Shown here piece by piece: positions 50,748 through 59,123 of a DNA stretch of 64,000 bases. Position 1 is the stretch's first letter, and each line of letters begins with the position of its first letter. The stretch lies in NCBI GenBank assembly GCA_019322435.1, contig JAHWIR010000004.1, forward strand, positions 1 to 64,000, given 5' to 3'. A program made the position numbers and the translations under genes. The notes under the pieces are model-generated. The model ran no database searches, had not been told where the DNA came from, and saw nothing but the letters and a program-made list of their open reading frames with translations. The DNA comes from Candidatus Woesearchaeota archaeon. GTDB taxonomy: Archaea > Nanobdellota > Nanobdellia > Woesearchaeales > WJKL01.

Positions 50748-51400
50748 TACGCGCAATAATCTTCGATTTAGACAACACATTAATAGATTTCTATAGGATG
50801 AAAAAGGAAAGCTGTGATAAAGCAATCCAGGCAATGAAACTTAAGATTTCAAAAGAAAAAGCCTGGGATATAATGTTTAATCTTTATATGAAAAAAGGAT
50901 TAGAAGATCCTGTTATATTCCAGAAGTTTCTGAAAAAAGTTGAAGGCAAGGTTGATTATAAAAAATTAGGTTATGGAATCAATGCTTACAGAAGTGTAAG
51001 AGCTGGCTATTTGCATCCTTTTCCTGGAACAAAGAAAACATTAATTGCTTTGAAGAAAAAAGGCTTGAAATTAGCTATTGTCTCAGATGCTCCTAGATTA
51101 AAAGCCTGGCTTAGATTAACTGCAATGAAGCTTGATTCCTATTTTGATGTTGTCTTGACTGCTGAAGAAGTTGGAAGAGCAAAACCTTCCAGGCTGCCTT
51201 TCAGAAAAGCCCTGAAAGAGCTAAAAGTCAAGCCATCTGAAACATTAATGGTCGGCGACAGGCCCTCCAAAGACATAGTAGGAGCAAGACAAGTTGGCAT
51301 CTTAACCTGCTTTGCCAGATACGGACATAAAAGGAAGAAAATTAGATATAAAGTTGATTATTCGATAGATAAGATTTCTGATTTGGTTAGGATTGTTTGA
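50744..51400 (+). CDS. HAD-superfamily hydrolase
   Basis: The 218-residue phosphohydrolase has motif I IIFDLDNTLIDF (D8 and D10), motif II IVSDAPR, motif III lysine in GRAKPSRLPFRKAL and motif IV MVGDRPSKDIVGARQVG. A helical cap sits between I and II. It resembles the archaeal PGP/YjjG-like phosphatases. It overlaps the RusA-like gene by four bases, so they are co-translated. Confidence 0.88.
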   Translation: MIRAIIFDLDNTLIDFYRMKKESCDKAIQAMKLKISKEKAWDIMFNLYMKKGLEDPVIFQKFLKKVEGKVDYKKLGYGINAYRSVRAGYLHPFPGTKKTLIALKKKGLKLAIVSDAPRLKAWLRLTAMKLDSYFDVVLTAEEVGRAKPSRLPFRKALKELKVKPSETLMVGDRPSKDIVGARQVGILTCFARYGHKRKKIRYKVDYSIDKISDLVRIV

Positions 51401-51465
51401 TTTTGGCTAAGGTTTAAATAGTTCTAATAGTTTATGATTTCTAAGGGTGGACCCGTTAAGACAAA

Positions 51466-52053
51466 ATGGATTATGAAAAATTAAAAAAAGTTATTCTCGA
51501 TATGGAACTTGATGAAAGAAAAACAATTTACAAAATAAATGAAAACATAGAAATATTTGTCAATAAACCTTTAAAAGTTCCAACTAAATTAAAACAAAGT
51601 GCAAGATATGATCCTAAAAAGAACTTTCAAATAGGATTAAGAAAAAAGGGACAAAAAGAATTTCTTCCAAACCATCTTAGAATAATGATGGATTTGCAAT
51701 TAAAAAAAGATGAAGATTCTAAAAAAGCAAAAATTTTATTTGAAATTATCGAAGATATATTTGAGGGCAAAGACCCTTTAAATTATAAGGAAGAATTAAA
51801 CAAGATTAAATTTGAAAAAGGATTTGAAAATTCTTTGACAATTGTTTGTCTTGCACAACTTTTTTTCTTAGAACAAGATATTAATTATCATTTCGGTAAA
51901 GTACAACCTCCTAGAGTATATCTTATGGGTTATATTCGTATGATTAGATTAGGAATAGATGAAATCGACAAAATGTTATGGAGCTCTACAAGACATCCTC
52001 CTAGAATGGAATTTAGATCTAAAGAATGTTTAAAACAAGAAAAACTAAGCTAA
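51466..52053 (+). CDS. unknown protein convergent with a DNA methyltransferase
   Basis: Unrecognised 195-residue cytoplasmic protein. The first half is rich in Lys with FVNKPLKVPTKLKQSARYDP; the second includes LTIVCLAQLFFLEQDINYHFGK and RVYLMGYIRMIRLGIDEIDK. There is no clear PD-(D/E)XK or HNH signature. Its 3' end overlaps the methyltransferase gene by nine bases, so it might be a partner such as a restriction or accessory protein, or simply a neighbour. A TATA element and a small TCTAAGGGT/ACCCGTTAAGA hairpin precede it. Codon use is slightly more A-rich than the housekeeping genes. Confidence 0.6.
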   Translation: MDYEKLKKVILDMELDERKTIYKINENIEIFVNKPLKVPTKLKQSARYDPKKNFQIGLRKKGQKEFLPNHLRIMMDLQLKKDEDSKKAKILFEIIEDIFEGKDPLNYKEELNKIKFEKGFENSLTIVCLAQLFFLEQDINYHFGKVQPPRVYLMGYIRMIRLGIDEIDKMLWSSTRHPPRMEFRSKECLKQEKLS

Positions 52054-52797
52054 TCTTTTCTTAGCAATTTTAATATATTTATCTTCTTTTTCTATACCAA
52101 TAGAATTTCTACCCATCTTTTTAGCCATATAATTAGTTGTTCCAGAACCAGTAAAAGGATCTAATATTAAATCTCCTTTATTAGTACAAGCAAGAAGAAT
52201 TCTTCTTAATAATTCTTCAGGTTTTTGAGTAGGGTGTACTCCATTTTCTTTTTCTTTCTTTGGAGTAAGCGGAATAGACCAAAGATTTCTTGTCTGTTTT
52301 CCTTTAGGATTGATTGAATCCTCTATTTTTTCTTTGGTTTCTGAATAATTAAATTTCCACCTTGCTTTTTTATCTCCATTCTTAACAGCCCAAATCAAAT
52401 GTTCTGTACTTTCAGTAAACATCCTGCAAGAAATATTTGGTTGAGCATTAGGCTTGAACCAAACAATGCTATTATTAATTTTAACATCATCAAATTGTTG
52501 TAAGATTACACCTATCTGATAGATATTATGAAAAGATCCGCTAACCCATAAACTTCCACCAGGCTTTAAAATTCTCAAAGATTCAGAAATCCATTCTTTG
52601 TTAAACTTCAAAAATTCATCTTTACTAAACATATCCCATTCTTCTTGCATAGTAATATGTTTGCTATATTTCCATCCAAGACCTTGTTTCTTAGACATAT
52701 TATAAGGAGGATCAGCAAATACTAAATCTATAGAATTATCATCTATCTTCTTTAATTCTTCTAAACAATCTCCTTTTATAATTTTGTGTTTAGTCAT
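52045..52797 (-). CDS. DNA methyltransferase (beta class, DPPY)
   Basis: Site-specific DNA methyltransferase, 250 residues. The catalytic motif is FADPPYNM (about 30-37), and the SAM-binding motif LDPFTGSGTTNYMAKK comes near the C terminus, giving the beta-class order with the target-recognition region in between. DPPY points to amino-methylation (N6-adenine, or N4-cytosine). Its only close neighbour is the convergent unknown gene, so it is either an orphan or part of an unrecognised restriction-modification pair. The recognition sequence cannot be read. Confidence 0.9.
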   Translation of the reverse strand: MTKHKIIKGDCLEELKKIDDNSIDLVFADPPYNMSKKQGLGWKYSKHITMQEEWDMFSKDEFLKFNKEWISESLRILKPGGSLWVSGSFHNIYQIGVILQQFDDVKINNSIVWFKPNAQPNISCRMFTESTEHLIWAVKNGDKKARWKFNYSETKEKIEDSINPKGKQTRNLWSIPLTPKKEKENGVHPTQKPEELLRRILLACTNKGDLILDPFTGSGTTNYMAKKMGRNSIGIEKEDKYIKIAKKRLA

Positions 52798-52935
52798 CTA
52801 TCCCCCTAAATAAAATTAAAACTAACTCATTTAAATACTTTGCGGGAGCATTTGTCCAGTGACCAGTGCTAAAACTAAATTTCCAAAAAACATTTATAAA
52901 CTATTTCGTTTTATTAATTGTAATCTTAAAATAAT

Positions 52936-53511
52936 ATGACATTTAAAAATTTATTATCAACCAAACAAGTATCCTCTATATTCTATTTCATAGTAGGATT
53001 AATCTTGTTCTTAAGCAGGTCTATTCAAGATCCAAAATTTTTTTTGAGTTTAGCAGGTCTGAGTATGATGGCAATATCTGTAAATAATTTCTCCTATGAG
53101 TGTATCAGAAAGAGAAAAATAGTAAATAGGTTTGAAAAAAATTATTATGATTCTGAAGGAGAAAAGAAAATAGCTGCATATTTTAAAAGAAAGAATGTTG
53201 CTTTTAAACACCACCCAACTGTTAAAGTAGATGTAGTTAAATATGGTTTGACTATTCCTTTTAAACGTTTAAAAATAGAACCAGATTTTTATCTTCCTGA
53301 ATTTGATGTTTATGTAGAATATTGGGGTATGATTAATAATCCAGTTTATAAAAAAGAACAATACGATAAAAAGAAGAAATTATATGGTGATAATGATTTA
53401 GATTTATTATCACTCTATCCCAAGAATCTAAACAATTTGGATTTTACTTTTACTTCTAAATTATTAGAAATTTTTAAAAAAAGAGAAGGTATACAAAGGA
53501 AATATAGGTAA
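52936..53511 (+). CDS. membrane-anchored nuclease-like protein (PD-(D/E)XK type)
   Basis: The 191 residues have two hydrophobic helices (about 12-28 and 36-51), then a soluble domain with YDSEGEKKIAAYFKRKNVAFKHH, LKIEPDFYLPEFDVYVEYWG and KKLYGDNDLDLLSLYPKN. The E...PDFYLPEF...VEYWG pattern resembles the PD-(D/E)XK core of Vsr/DUF559-like nucleases, with the acidic residues and a following Lys. A TATA-like CATTTATAAAC (about 52889-52899) precedes the leaderless ATG. A membrane-tethered nuclease beside a methyltransferase would fit defence, but this is inference. Confidence 0.65.
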   Translation: MTFKNLLSTKQVSSIFYFIVGLILFLSRSIQDPKFFLSLAGLSMMAISVNNFSYECIRKRKIVNRFEKNYYDSEGEKKIAAYFKRKNVAFKHHPTVKVDVVKYGLTIPFKRLKIEPDFYLPEFDVYVEYWGMINNPVYKKEQYDKKKKLYGDNDLDLLSLYPKNLNNLDFTFTSKLLEIFKKREGIQRKYR

Positions 53512-53603
53512 TATCTTACAACTATTGAAATTTAGTGATTTTGCAAGTTGATGAACAGGAAGGGTTTTGTAGGGAATTGTTGAAAAATGCTTAAAATAAA
53601 AGT

Positions 53604-54122
53604 TTATTTGACTCCCCAGCTAGCTTTCTCATCTATAGTTCCTTCTTTGGAATATTTCAAATAAAATTCAGCTATACCATTTATAGCCTTTAAAAAGGTG
53701 TCATTAACTTTTTTCATAGTTTCTATATCTAACTTTTGAATATCCTTAAGAGTCGTAAAACTTTTCCTTTTTCTTAATTGAACTGTTTTAAATTCTGGCA
53801 TTTCTGATTGCCAATGAGCAATCCTGTTTCTAATTTCTTGAATGTATCTTACCGAAGACACTATATCTGATAATTTTTTATCATCAAACCCTTCCCATTT
53901 ACAAATTTTCTTAAAAATATCAATCTTCTTTTCAAAACTAAGTTTTAGGATTATTGCATCATTCAAAAAAAAAGTCTTAGAATTTTGAGGCTTAACAAAA
54001 TAATTGGAAATAAAAAATTCTAACTGTGATTCTATGCTTATAGCCTTAACTAGAATTTGCCCAACAGCAATATTAAACTCCTTGACTTGTTCTTCAATCT
54101 TTTCAGGTTTGTATTCTTCCAT
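53604..54122 (-). CDS. HEPN-like protein
   Basis: The 172-residue helical protein contains EIRNRIAHWQSE, matching the HEPN RX4-6H motif, which forms the RNase active site in many toxins and defence proteins. Helices before it (AISIESQLEFFISNYFV) fit the HEPN bundle. No antitoxin or nucleotidyltransferase partner is adjacent. A TATA-like region lies before its start. It may be an RNase or only a HEPN-fold protein. Confidence 0.65.
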   Translation of the reverse strand: MEEYKPEKIEEQVKEFNIAVGQILVKAISIESQLEFFISNYFVKPQNSKTFFLNDAIILKLSFEKKIDIFKKICKWEGFDDKKLSDIVSSVRYIQEIRNRIAHWQSEMPEFKTVQLRKRKSFTTLKDIQKLDIETMKKVNDTFLKAINGIAEFYLKYSKEGTIDEKASWGVK

Positions 54123-54179
54123 ATAAAAAGAAAATTAAAGTAATTTATAAATCTTCGTGAATAATTTTTTCCAATAACA

Positions 54180-54190
54180 TTTATATATAA
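54180..54190 (+). promoter_or_regulatory. TATA box of the small membrane-protein pair
   Basis: TTTATATATAA centred about 25 bases before the ATG at 54210, without a ribosome site: a leaderless start. Confidence 0.55.
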
Positions 54191-54209
54191 TCTCAATTTA
54201 ACATCTATT

Positions 54210-54368
54210 ATGGCAAAAAAAGATATAATACAGTTTTATATTGGTTTAGCCCTAGCTCTTAGTTCAGCTGTTTGTATCTTTTTTGGAGTTTACCACCCAG
54301 GCTATACTGCCGTTTCAATTGCTGGAATAGCATTGATTGCAACCTCAAAGTATAGGTTATTAAAATGA
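54210..54368 (+). CDS. small membrane protein A
   Basis: Fifty-two residues with two hydrophobic helices (about 6-26 and 31-45): DIIQFYIGLALALSSAVCIF followed by GYTAVSIAGIALIATSKY. No family recognised. It overlaps the next gene by four bases (ATGA). The TATA element and coupling support real expression. Confidence 0.6.
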   Translation: MAKKDIIQFYIGLALALSSAVCIFFGVYHPGYTAVSIAGIALIATSKYRLLK

Positions 54369-54589
54369 TAGCAAAAATCTACCTTAAATGGATAATCGCG
54401 ATAGCAGTTTTCCTTGTTCTTGTCGCTACTTATGAGATCATTGCATTGAACATTCAGATGAAAGAAGTAAAAACCGATATAGCAAACCAAAAAGGATTTT
54501 CTGACCTGTTATATGACCCTGAAAACTTGGTAATCCTCCATGTCTCTGAAAGGCAGGATTATTGCAGGGACTATTTGAATATTTCTTGA
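54365..54589 (+). CDS. small membrane-anchored protein B
   Basis: Seventy-four residues: one N-terminal helix (IYLKWIIAIAVFLVLVATYE) and a soluble part of about 45 residues (MKEVKTDIANQKGFSDLLYD). The two cysteine-poor segments give no hint of function. It is translated together with small membrane protein A through a four-base overlap, so the two may form a complex. Confidence 0.55.
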   Translation: MIAKIYLKWIIAIAVFLVLVATYEIIALNIQMKEVKTDIANQKGFSDLLYDPENLVILHVSERQDYCRDYLNIS

Positions 54590-54620
54590 AAAATTATATT
54601 TAAATTTTGTTAAAGAAAGA

Positions 54621-54986
54621 TTAATCATCAATCATCAGATAGGCTGATAAGGACAGGTCAGTTGCCCTGTCTATGATATCAAGATTTTGGACCAAAGCAT
54701 AATGTGCATTGTGTTTTGATGCAAAATCCTTTACTTGTCCAAAAAGTTTTATCAGGCCGTCAATTGCATTCTCTCCTGATGTTGTGAATGTAGTAAACCT
54801 GTATTCTCCGCTGTACATCCTGATTACCGCAGCAGGTTTTCTGCTGTCCTCATCCCTCAGATGATACAGCAGGGTTTTGTTCTTATCCTCTATTCCAGGA
54901 ATGGTTTTCCTAAGAAATTCCTCATCTGTATTTATCGCATAATAATCCCTATCATTCCCCAAAATTAGTATCTTTGGCTCTTCCAT
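54621..54986 (-). CDS. unknown soluble protein
   Basis: The 121-residue cytoplasmic protein of mixed alpha/beta content begins KILILGNDRDYYAINTDEEF and contains AAVIRMYSGEYRFTTFTTSG. No domain recognised. The ILILGND start resembles a nucleotide-binding strand-loop but lacks a P-loop. It ends 32 bases past the convergent small membrane gene. Confidence 0.6.
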   Translation of the reverse strand: MEEPKILILGNDRDYYAINTDEEFLRKTIPGIEDKNKTLLYHLRDEDSRKPAAVIRMYSGEYRFTTFTTSGENAIDGLIKLFGQVKDFASKHNAHYALVQNLDIIDRATDLSLSAYLMIDD

Positions 54987-55043
54987 ACAGCCTAATAATA
55001 TTTCTAACTTTATAAAGCTGATTCTTTTAAAAAAATAAAAAAA

Positions 55044-55535
55044 TTAGATTGTGCTGCACTTCTCAACCTTGTAAGGAGGTTCTAGATGTGGGTTTTTCTG
55101 CCAAAGATAATAGATTCCCCAGCCTCTGCCTCTGTTGTAATAATACACTCCAAGCCTTGAAGTGACTTCTGCTCTGCCGTCAGTGCATAAGATATATCCG
55201 TCTCCCATGTGATACCCTCTTACATCTCCGTTGTCATATACAACGCTGTAGAATCCGCCTACATTCTTGTCTAGATATGAGGTATATCCTACAGCAGTTC
55301 CTGTGCACGGATCGGTCATTGTTCCTGATGCATGGAATTCACTTGCAACATTGGCTGTAGAAGTAGCAAGCCCGCCTGCAATCTTAGAGCACTGCTCATC
55401 TGGTATCTTCAGGTCATTATGGTCAACGACCATCCCTGTGATGTTGTTCGAACTGGAGACAAGAACAGCAGCAGCGATCGCAAATATCGTGACAATCGCA
55501 ACAATAGCAAGAATCTCAATCTCTCTTTTTTTCAT
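55044..55535 (-). CDS. secreted or membrane-anchored protein
   Basis: The 163 residues start KKREIEILAIVAIVTIFAIA, one hydrophobic helix (about 6-26), then an external domain with KIPDEQCSKIAGGLATSTAN, CTGTAVGYTSYLDKNVGGFY, and YYYNRGRGWGIYYLW. Four cysteines could form disulphides. The GAGGTGAT ribosome site ends 8 bases before the ATG at 55535; an upstream GTG is part of that site. The short KKREIEILA lead and hydrophobic stretch recall archaeal pilin-like or surface proteins, but there is no clear pilin cleavage site. Confidence 0.7.
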   Translation of the reverse strand: MKKREIEILAIVAIVTIFAIAAAVLVSSSNNITGMVVDHNDLKIPDEQCSKIAGGLATSTANVASEFHASGTMTDPCTGTAVGYTSYLDKNVGGFYSVVYDNGDVRGYHMGDGYILCTDGRAEVTSRLGVYYYNRGRGWGIYYLWQKNPHLEPPYKVEKCSTI

Positions 55536-55613
55536 GTTTAAGATCACCTCTGAGGATATATTTTAATTTATTATATTTAATTATTTGCTTTTTTTTACTC
55601 TAAGAATAAGCAA

Positions 55614-56036
55614 CTAAATACCTTCTTCAATCTCTTTAACCAACCCATCATAATTCTCCCTTGCAACAACAGAAAAGCTTACATCTAATTCTTCTATAAT
55701 ATCATTAAGAATCTTAAAGCCTTTATTATGGGGAAGTATTGTATTAACTGTTATGCTCCTCTTGCCCTCTTTGATATTTGAAATAGCAGCATAATGAAAT
55801 CCTCCATGAAAAACAGAAAATCCCATATACGTGGTATATTTTGCATCTCTGTCTCTACTTACAACATTCTTCTTATTACCATATCCTTTTGACTTAAAGC
55901 CAATAAACCAAACTTTAGCATAATTATCAACTATCTTTTCTATTGCTTCAGCATCAGAATTAGTAGCTTCAAAAAAAAGCATTTCAATTCTTCTTCTCTT
56001 CCCAGGACTCTCTCTATAGATATGATCTAATTCCAT
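55614..56036 (-). CDS. unknown soluble protein
   Basis: The 140 residues from the ATG at 56036 have KRRRIEMLFFEATNSDAEAI, a WFIGFKSKGYGNKKNV loop with basic residues, and KGFKILNDIIEELDVSFSVV at the C terminus. The alternating strand/helix layout is vaguely like a small regulatory domain. No function assigned. A frame extension to a TTG at 56048 is less likely. Confidence 0.55.
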   Translation of the reverse strand: MELDHIYRESPGKRRRIEMLFFEATNSDAEAIEKIVDNYAKVWFIGFKSKGYGNKKNVVSRDRDAKYTTYMGFSVFHGGFHYAAISNIKEGKRSITVNTILPHNKGFKILNDIIEELDVSFSVVARENYDGLVKEIEEGI

Positions 56037-56103
56037 TTTAAAAAGCAAAGAATAAGTAATTTATAAACCTTCGTCAATTAGAGGGTGAGTAAAGAATTAA
56101 CTT

Positions 56104-56505
56104 TTAGTGGTAAAACTCACTCCAATCAACATTTTTGGATTCTAAATAATCTTTTAAGAATTCGAAACTATTTCTCCCAAAATTCCTTAACTTTGTCACA
56201 CCTCTAAACTTATGCTCTCTCAAATAATTAATTAAATCATCATAAGTCCTTATATTTACCTGAGATAAACAACCACATACTCGAGTAGCAAGTTTAGGCC
56301 CTTTTCCTTTATTTCTTTCATCATCAAATTTCTTAATATCTGGATATAATTTTGTGCCTGGTCTAAAAATGGGTCTTAAATCAGCATCTACTAGTATATT
56401 CTCTAGACCATCCAACAACTTATGTCTTACTTGCTCATCATCTATCTCTGGTTTTAAAATTTCTGCATCATACTTTTTTATAATCTTTTTTATTCCTTCA
56501 CTCAT
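56104..56505 (-). CDS. protein with RNA polymerase alpha-CTD-like helix-hairpin-helix domain
   Basis: The 133 residues from MSEGIKKIIKKYD have a charged N-terminal half. The C-terminal 65 residues (RVCGCLSQVNIRTYDDLINY, then GVTKLRNFGRNSFEFLKDYL) match the bacterial RNA polymerase alpha C-terminal fold: a short helix, a turn, IRTYDDLINYL and RNFGRNSFEFLK, which bind DNA or proteins. In archaea the polymerase has no such domain, so this is a separate small protein with the same fold. It begins 83 bases from valS, divergently. Confidence 0.7.
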   Translation of the reverse strand: MSEGIKKIIKKYDAEILKPEIDDEQVRHKLLDGLENILVDADLRPIFRPGTKLYPDIKKFDDERNKGKGPKLATRVCGCLSQVNIRTYDDLINYLREHKFRGVTKLRNFGRNSFEFLKDYLESKNVDWSEFYH

Positions 56506-56587
56506 TATATTAAAGATAAGATAAGTTAATTTAAAAACATTCACCTTTCCACAACCTTTAAATATATTCTATTTACTATGGAGTATA

Positions 56588-59002
56588 ATGAAGTTACCAA
56601 AACACTACGACTCAAAAACAGTTGAACCAAAGTGGCGAAAATACTGGGAAAAAGAAGAAATCTATAAATTTAATAAAAAATCAAAACTTCCTATCTACAG
56701 CATAGACGTTCCTCCGCCATATGCTTCTGCAGGTCATCTTCATGTTGGTCATGCATTATCATATACTCAATTTGAAATAACTGCAAGATTGAAGAGAATG
56801 CAGGGTTTTAATGTTTATTTTGCACCTTGTTTTGATAATAACGGATTGCCAACTGAAAAATATGTAGAGGAAAAGTTTGGAATAGACAAATCAACAACAA
56901 ACAGGGCAGATTTCATCAAATTATGCAGAGAAGAATCAAAAAAGGTTGAAAAGGTATATGCTGAAAATGTATTCAAAAAACTAGGGCATTCATATGATTG
57001 GTCATTATTATACACAACAATAAGCCCGGAAGCTCAAAAAGTATCTCAAACATCTTTCTTAAAACTGATAAAACAAGGAGACTGCTATAGAAGCGAAGAA
57101 CCTACAATATGGTGCACAAAACACCAGACTGCTTTAGCTCAGGCAGAAGTCGAAGATGTAGACAGGACAACCAAGCTTAATTACATCTACTTCAACGTAA
57201 ACAACCAAAAAATAGGAATCGCAACAACAAGACCAGAACTTCTGTCAAGCTGTGTTGGAATATTTGTTCATCCAGATGATAACAGATATAAAAAACTAAT
57301 TGGAAAAAAAGCAACAGTCCCTATATTCAATTACAAAGTTCCAATAATGACAGATGAAAAAGTAGACAAGGAATTTGGCTCTGGAATAGTTATGATTTGT
57401 ACATTTGGAGATACAACCGACATTGAATGGTGGAGAAAACACAAGCTTCCATTAAAGATCTCTATTGACCCTGATGGAACACTAAATGAAAACGCAAAAA
57501 AATACAAAGGCATGGCTTTATCAGAAGCAAGAGATGCAATCCTAAGAGACCTAGAAAACGAAGGAAGATTGACCAAGCAGGAAGATCTGAAGCAGACAGT
57601 TGGCGGATGCTGGAGATGCTCAACACCTGTGGAATTCATAGTAACAAAGCAATGGTTCATAAAAGCCCTGGACTACAAAAAAGAACTGATACAGCAGGGC
57701 AAAAAAGTAAGATGGTGGCCTGGTTTCTTTTTCAAGCGTTATGAAGATTGGGTAAAGAACCTTAATTGGAACTGGTGCATATCAAGGCAAAGATATTATG
57801 GTGTCCCAATCCCAGTCTGGTATTGCAAAAAATGCAGCACCCCTCTGCTTCCAGAAGAAAAAAACCTTCCAATAGACCCGATGAAAGACAAGCCCAAAAA
57901 CAAGTGCAAATGTGGAAGCAGTGAATTCCAGCCTGAAGATGATGTATTTGATACATGGATGACATCAAGCATGACACCACAGATTGCTATAAGATGGCTG
58001 GAGCAGCCAGATGAATTCAAGAAAAGATTCCCAACACAGCTAAGACCCCAAAGCCATGATATAATAAGGACATGGGCATTCTATACAATCCTAAAATCCT
58101 ATCTGCATTTCAAGGAAATACCTTGGACAGATGTCTCAATAAATACATATGTGCTTGATTCAAAAGGAAGGGCAATGCACAAGTCAAAAGGCAATGCAGT
58201 GTGGGCAGATGAATTACTGGAAAAATATTCAGTAGATGCATTCAGGCATTGGGTAGGAACAGCATCATATGGCTCTGATGTTCCGTTCAAAGAGCAGGAA
58301 TTGGTTGCAGGAGAAAAGACAATCACAAAACTGTGGAATGCAAGCAAGTTTGTCTTGTCTCATCTAGAAGATTACAAAGGAAACAAGCCCAAATTAGAGG
58401 CATTTGACACTTGGTTATTGGCAAAATTAAACAAGGTAATAAAGACAGCTACAGATTACTTTGATAAATTTGAATACGGAAAAGCAAACAAAGAAATAAA
58501 CAATTTCTTCTGGAACACTTTCTGCGATAATTACCTGGAAATAATCAAAGATCGAGTATACAATCCAGACAAGAGAGGTTCTGCCCCGCGCATCTCAGCC
58601 CAATATAGTTTAAATCATAGTTTATCAACAATCCTAAAACTATTTGCTCCAATAATGCCTTTTATTACAGAAGAAATCTTCCACTTATACTTTGATAAAA
58701 AAGAAAAATCAATCCATATAAGCAATTGGCCAAAATATGATCCAAAACTAACAGACAAAAAACTGGAAGCAGCAGGCTCTTTAGCAATTGATATTATCGC
58801 AGCAGTCAGAAAAGAAAAAGCAGATAAAAACATCTCCTTAGGCCAGGAAATAAAGCAATTAACAATAAAAACAAAGCATCAAAAAGCTCTTCAGCCTTTC
58901 CTAGATGATATTAAATCAACAACAAGAGCACAAGATATTGTATTCAAAGGAGAAGCAGCAACAACTATTTCTGAAGATACAAAAATCGGAATTTCTCCAT
59001 AA
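56588..59002 (+). CDS. valS: valyl-tRNA synthetase
   Basis: Class I synthetase charging tRNA-Val. The 804 residues have the HIGH signature as HLHVGHA (50-56) after IDVPPPYASAG, the CP1 editing region, RWWPGFFFKRYEDWVKNLNW leading to WCISRQRYYGVPIPVWYC (the ValRS hallmark), a zinc-like CKKCSTPLL...CKCGSSEF, the KMSKS loop as MHKSKGN, and a C-terminal anticodon-binding domain. No long bacterial coiled-coil tail is present. A TATA element about 30 bases upstream drives it. Confidence 0.96.
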   Translation: MKLPKHYDSKTVEPKWRKYWEKEEIYKFNKKSKLPIYSIDVPPPYASAGHLHVGHALSYTQFEITARLKRMQGFNVYFAPCFDNNGLPTEKYVEEKFGIDKSTTNRADFIKLCREESKKVEKVYAENVFKKLGHSYDWSLLYTTISPEAQKVSQTSFLKLIKQGDCYRSEEPTIWCTKHQTALAQAEVEDVDRTTKLNYIYFNVNNQKIGIATTRPELLSSCVGIFVHPDDNRYKKLIGKKATVPIFNYKVPIMTDEKVDKEFGSGIVMICTFGDTTDIEWWRKHKLPLKISIDPDGTLNENAKKYKGMALSEARDAILRDLENEGRLTKQEDLKQTVGGCWRCSTPVEFIVTKQWFIKALDYKKELIQQGKKVRWWPGFFFKRYEDWVKNLNWNWCISRQRYYGVPIPVWYCKKCSTPLLPEEKNLPIDPMKDKPKNKCKCGSSEFQPEDDVFDTWMTSSMTPQIAIRWLEQPDEFKKRFPTQLRPQSHDIIRTWAFYTILKSYLHFKEIPWTDVSINTYVLDSKGRAMHKSKGNAVWADELLEKYSVDAFRHWVGTASYGSDVPFKEQELVAGEKTITKLWNASKFVLSHLEDYKGNKPKLEAFDTWLLAKLNKVIKTATDYFDKFEYGKANKEINNFFWNTFCDNYLEIIKDRVYNPDKRGSAPRISAQYSLNHSLSTILKLFAPIMPFITEEIFHLYFDKKEKSIHISNWPKYDPKLTDKKLEAAGSLAIDIIAAVRKEKADKNISLGQEIKQLTIKTKHQKALQPFLDDIKSTTRAQDIVFKGEAATTISEDTKIGISP

Positions 59003-59013
59003 AAAACCATACT

Positions 59014-59058
59014 TTTGAAACGCTCAGTTTCAAATAGTAGGATTTTCTCCGAAAATCC
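59014..59058 (+). repeat. tandem perfect hairpins after valS
   Basis: TTTGAAAC (59014-59021), loop GCTCA, GTTTCAAA (59027-59034), then GGATTTTC (59040-59047), TCC, GAAAATCC (59051-59058). Each stem is eight perfect pairs. It lies just past the valS stop and before the next promoter, consistent with a 3' end signal. Confidence 0.65.
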
Positions 59059-59123
59059 GTAAGCTTTTTAAATAAATCTTTTTTCCTAAAATATATATAC
59101 ATCATATAGTTGGAGGGATTATT

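Noticed and set aside
55044..55535. Type IV pilin for the secretion genes
   Set aside because: It has an N-terminal hydrophobic helix but no clear class III cleavage site, and it lies far from the ATPase.
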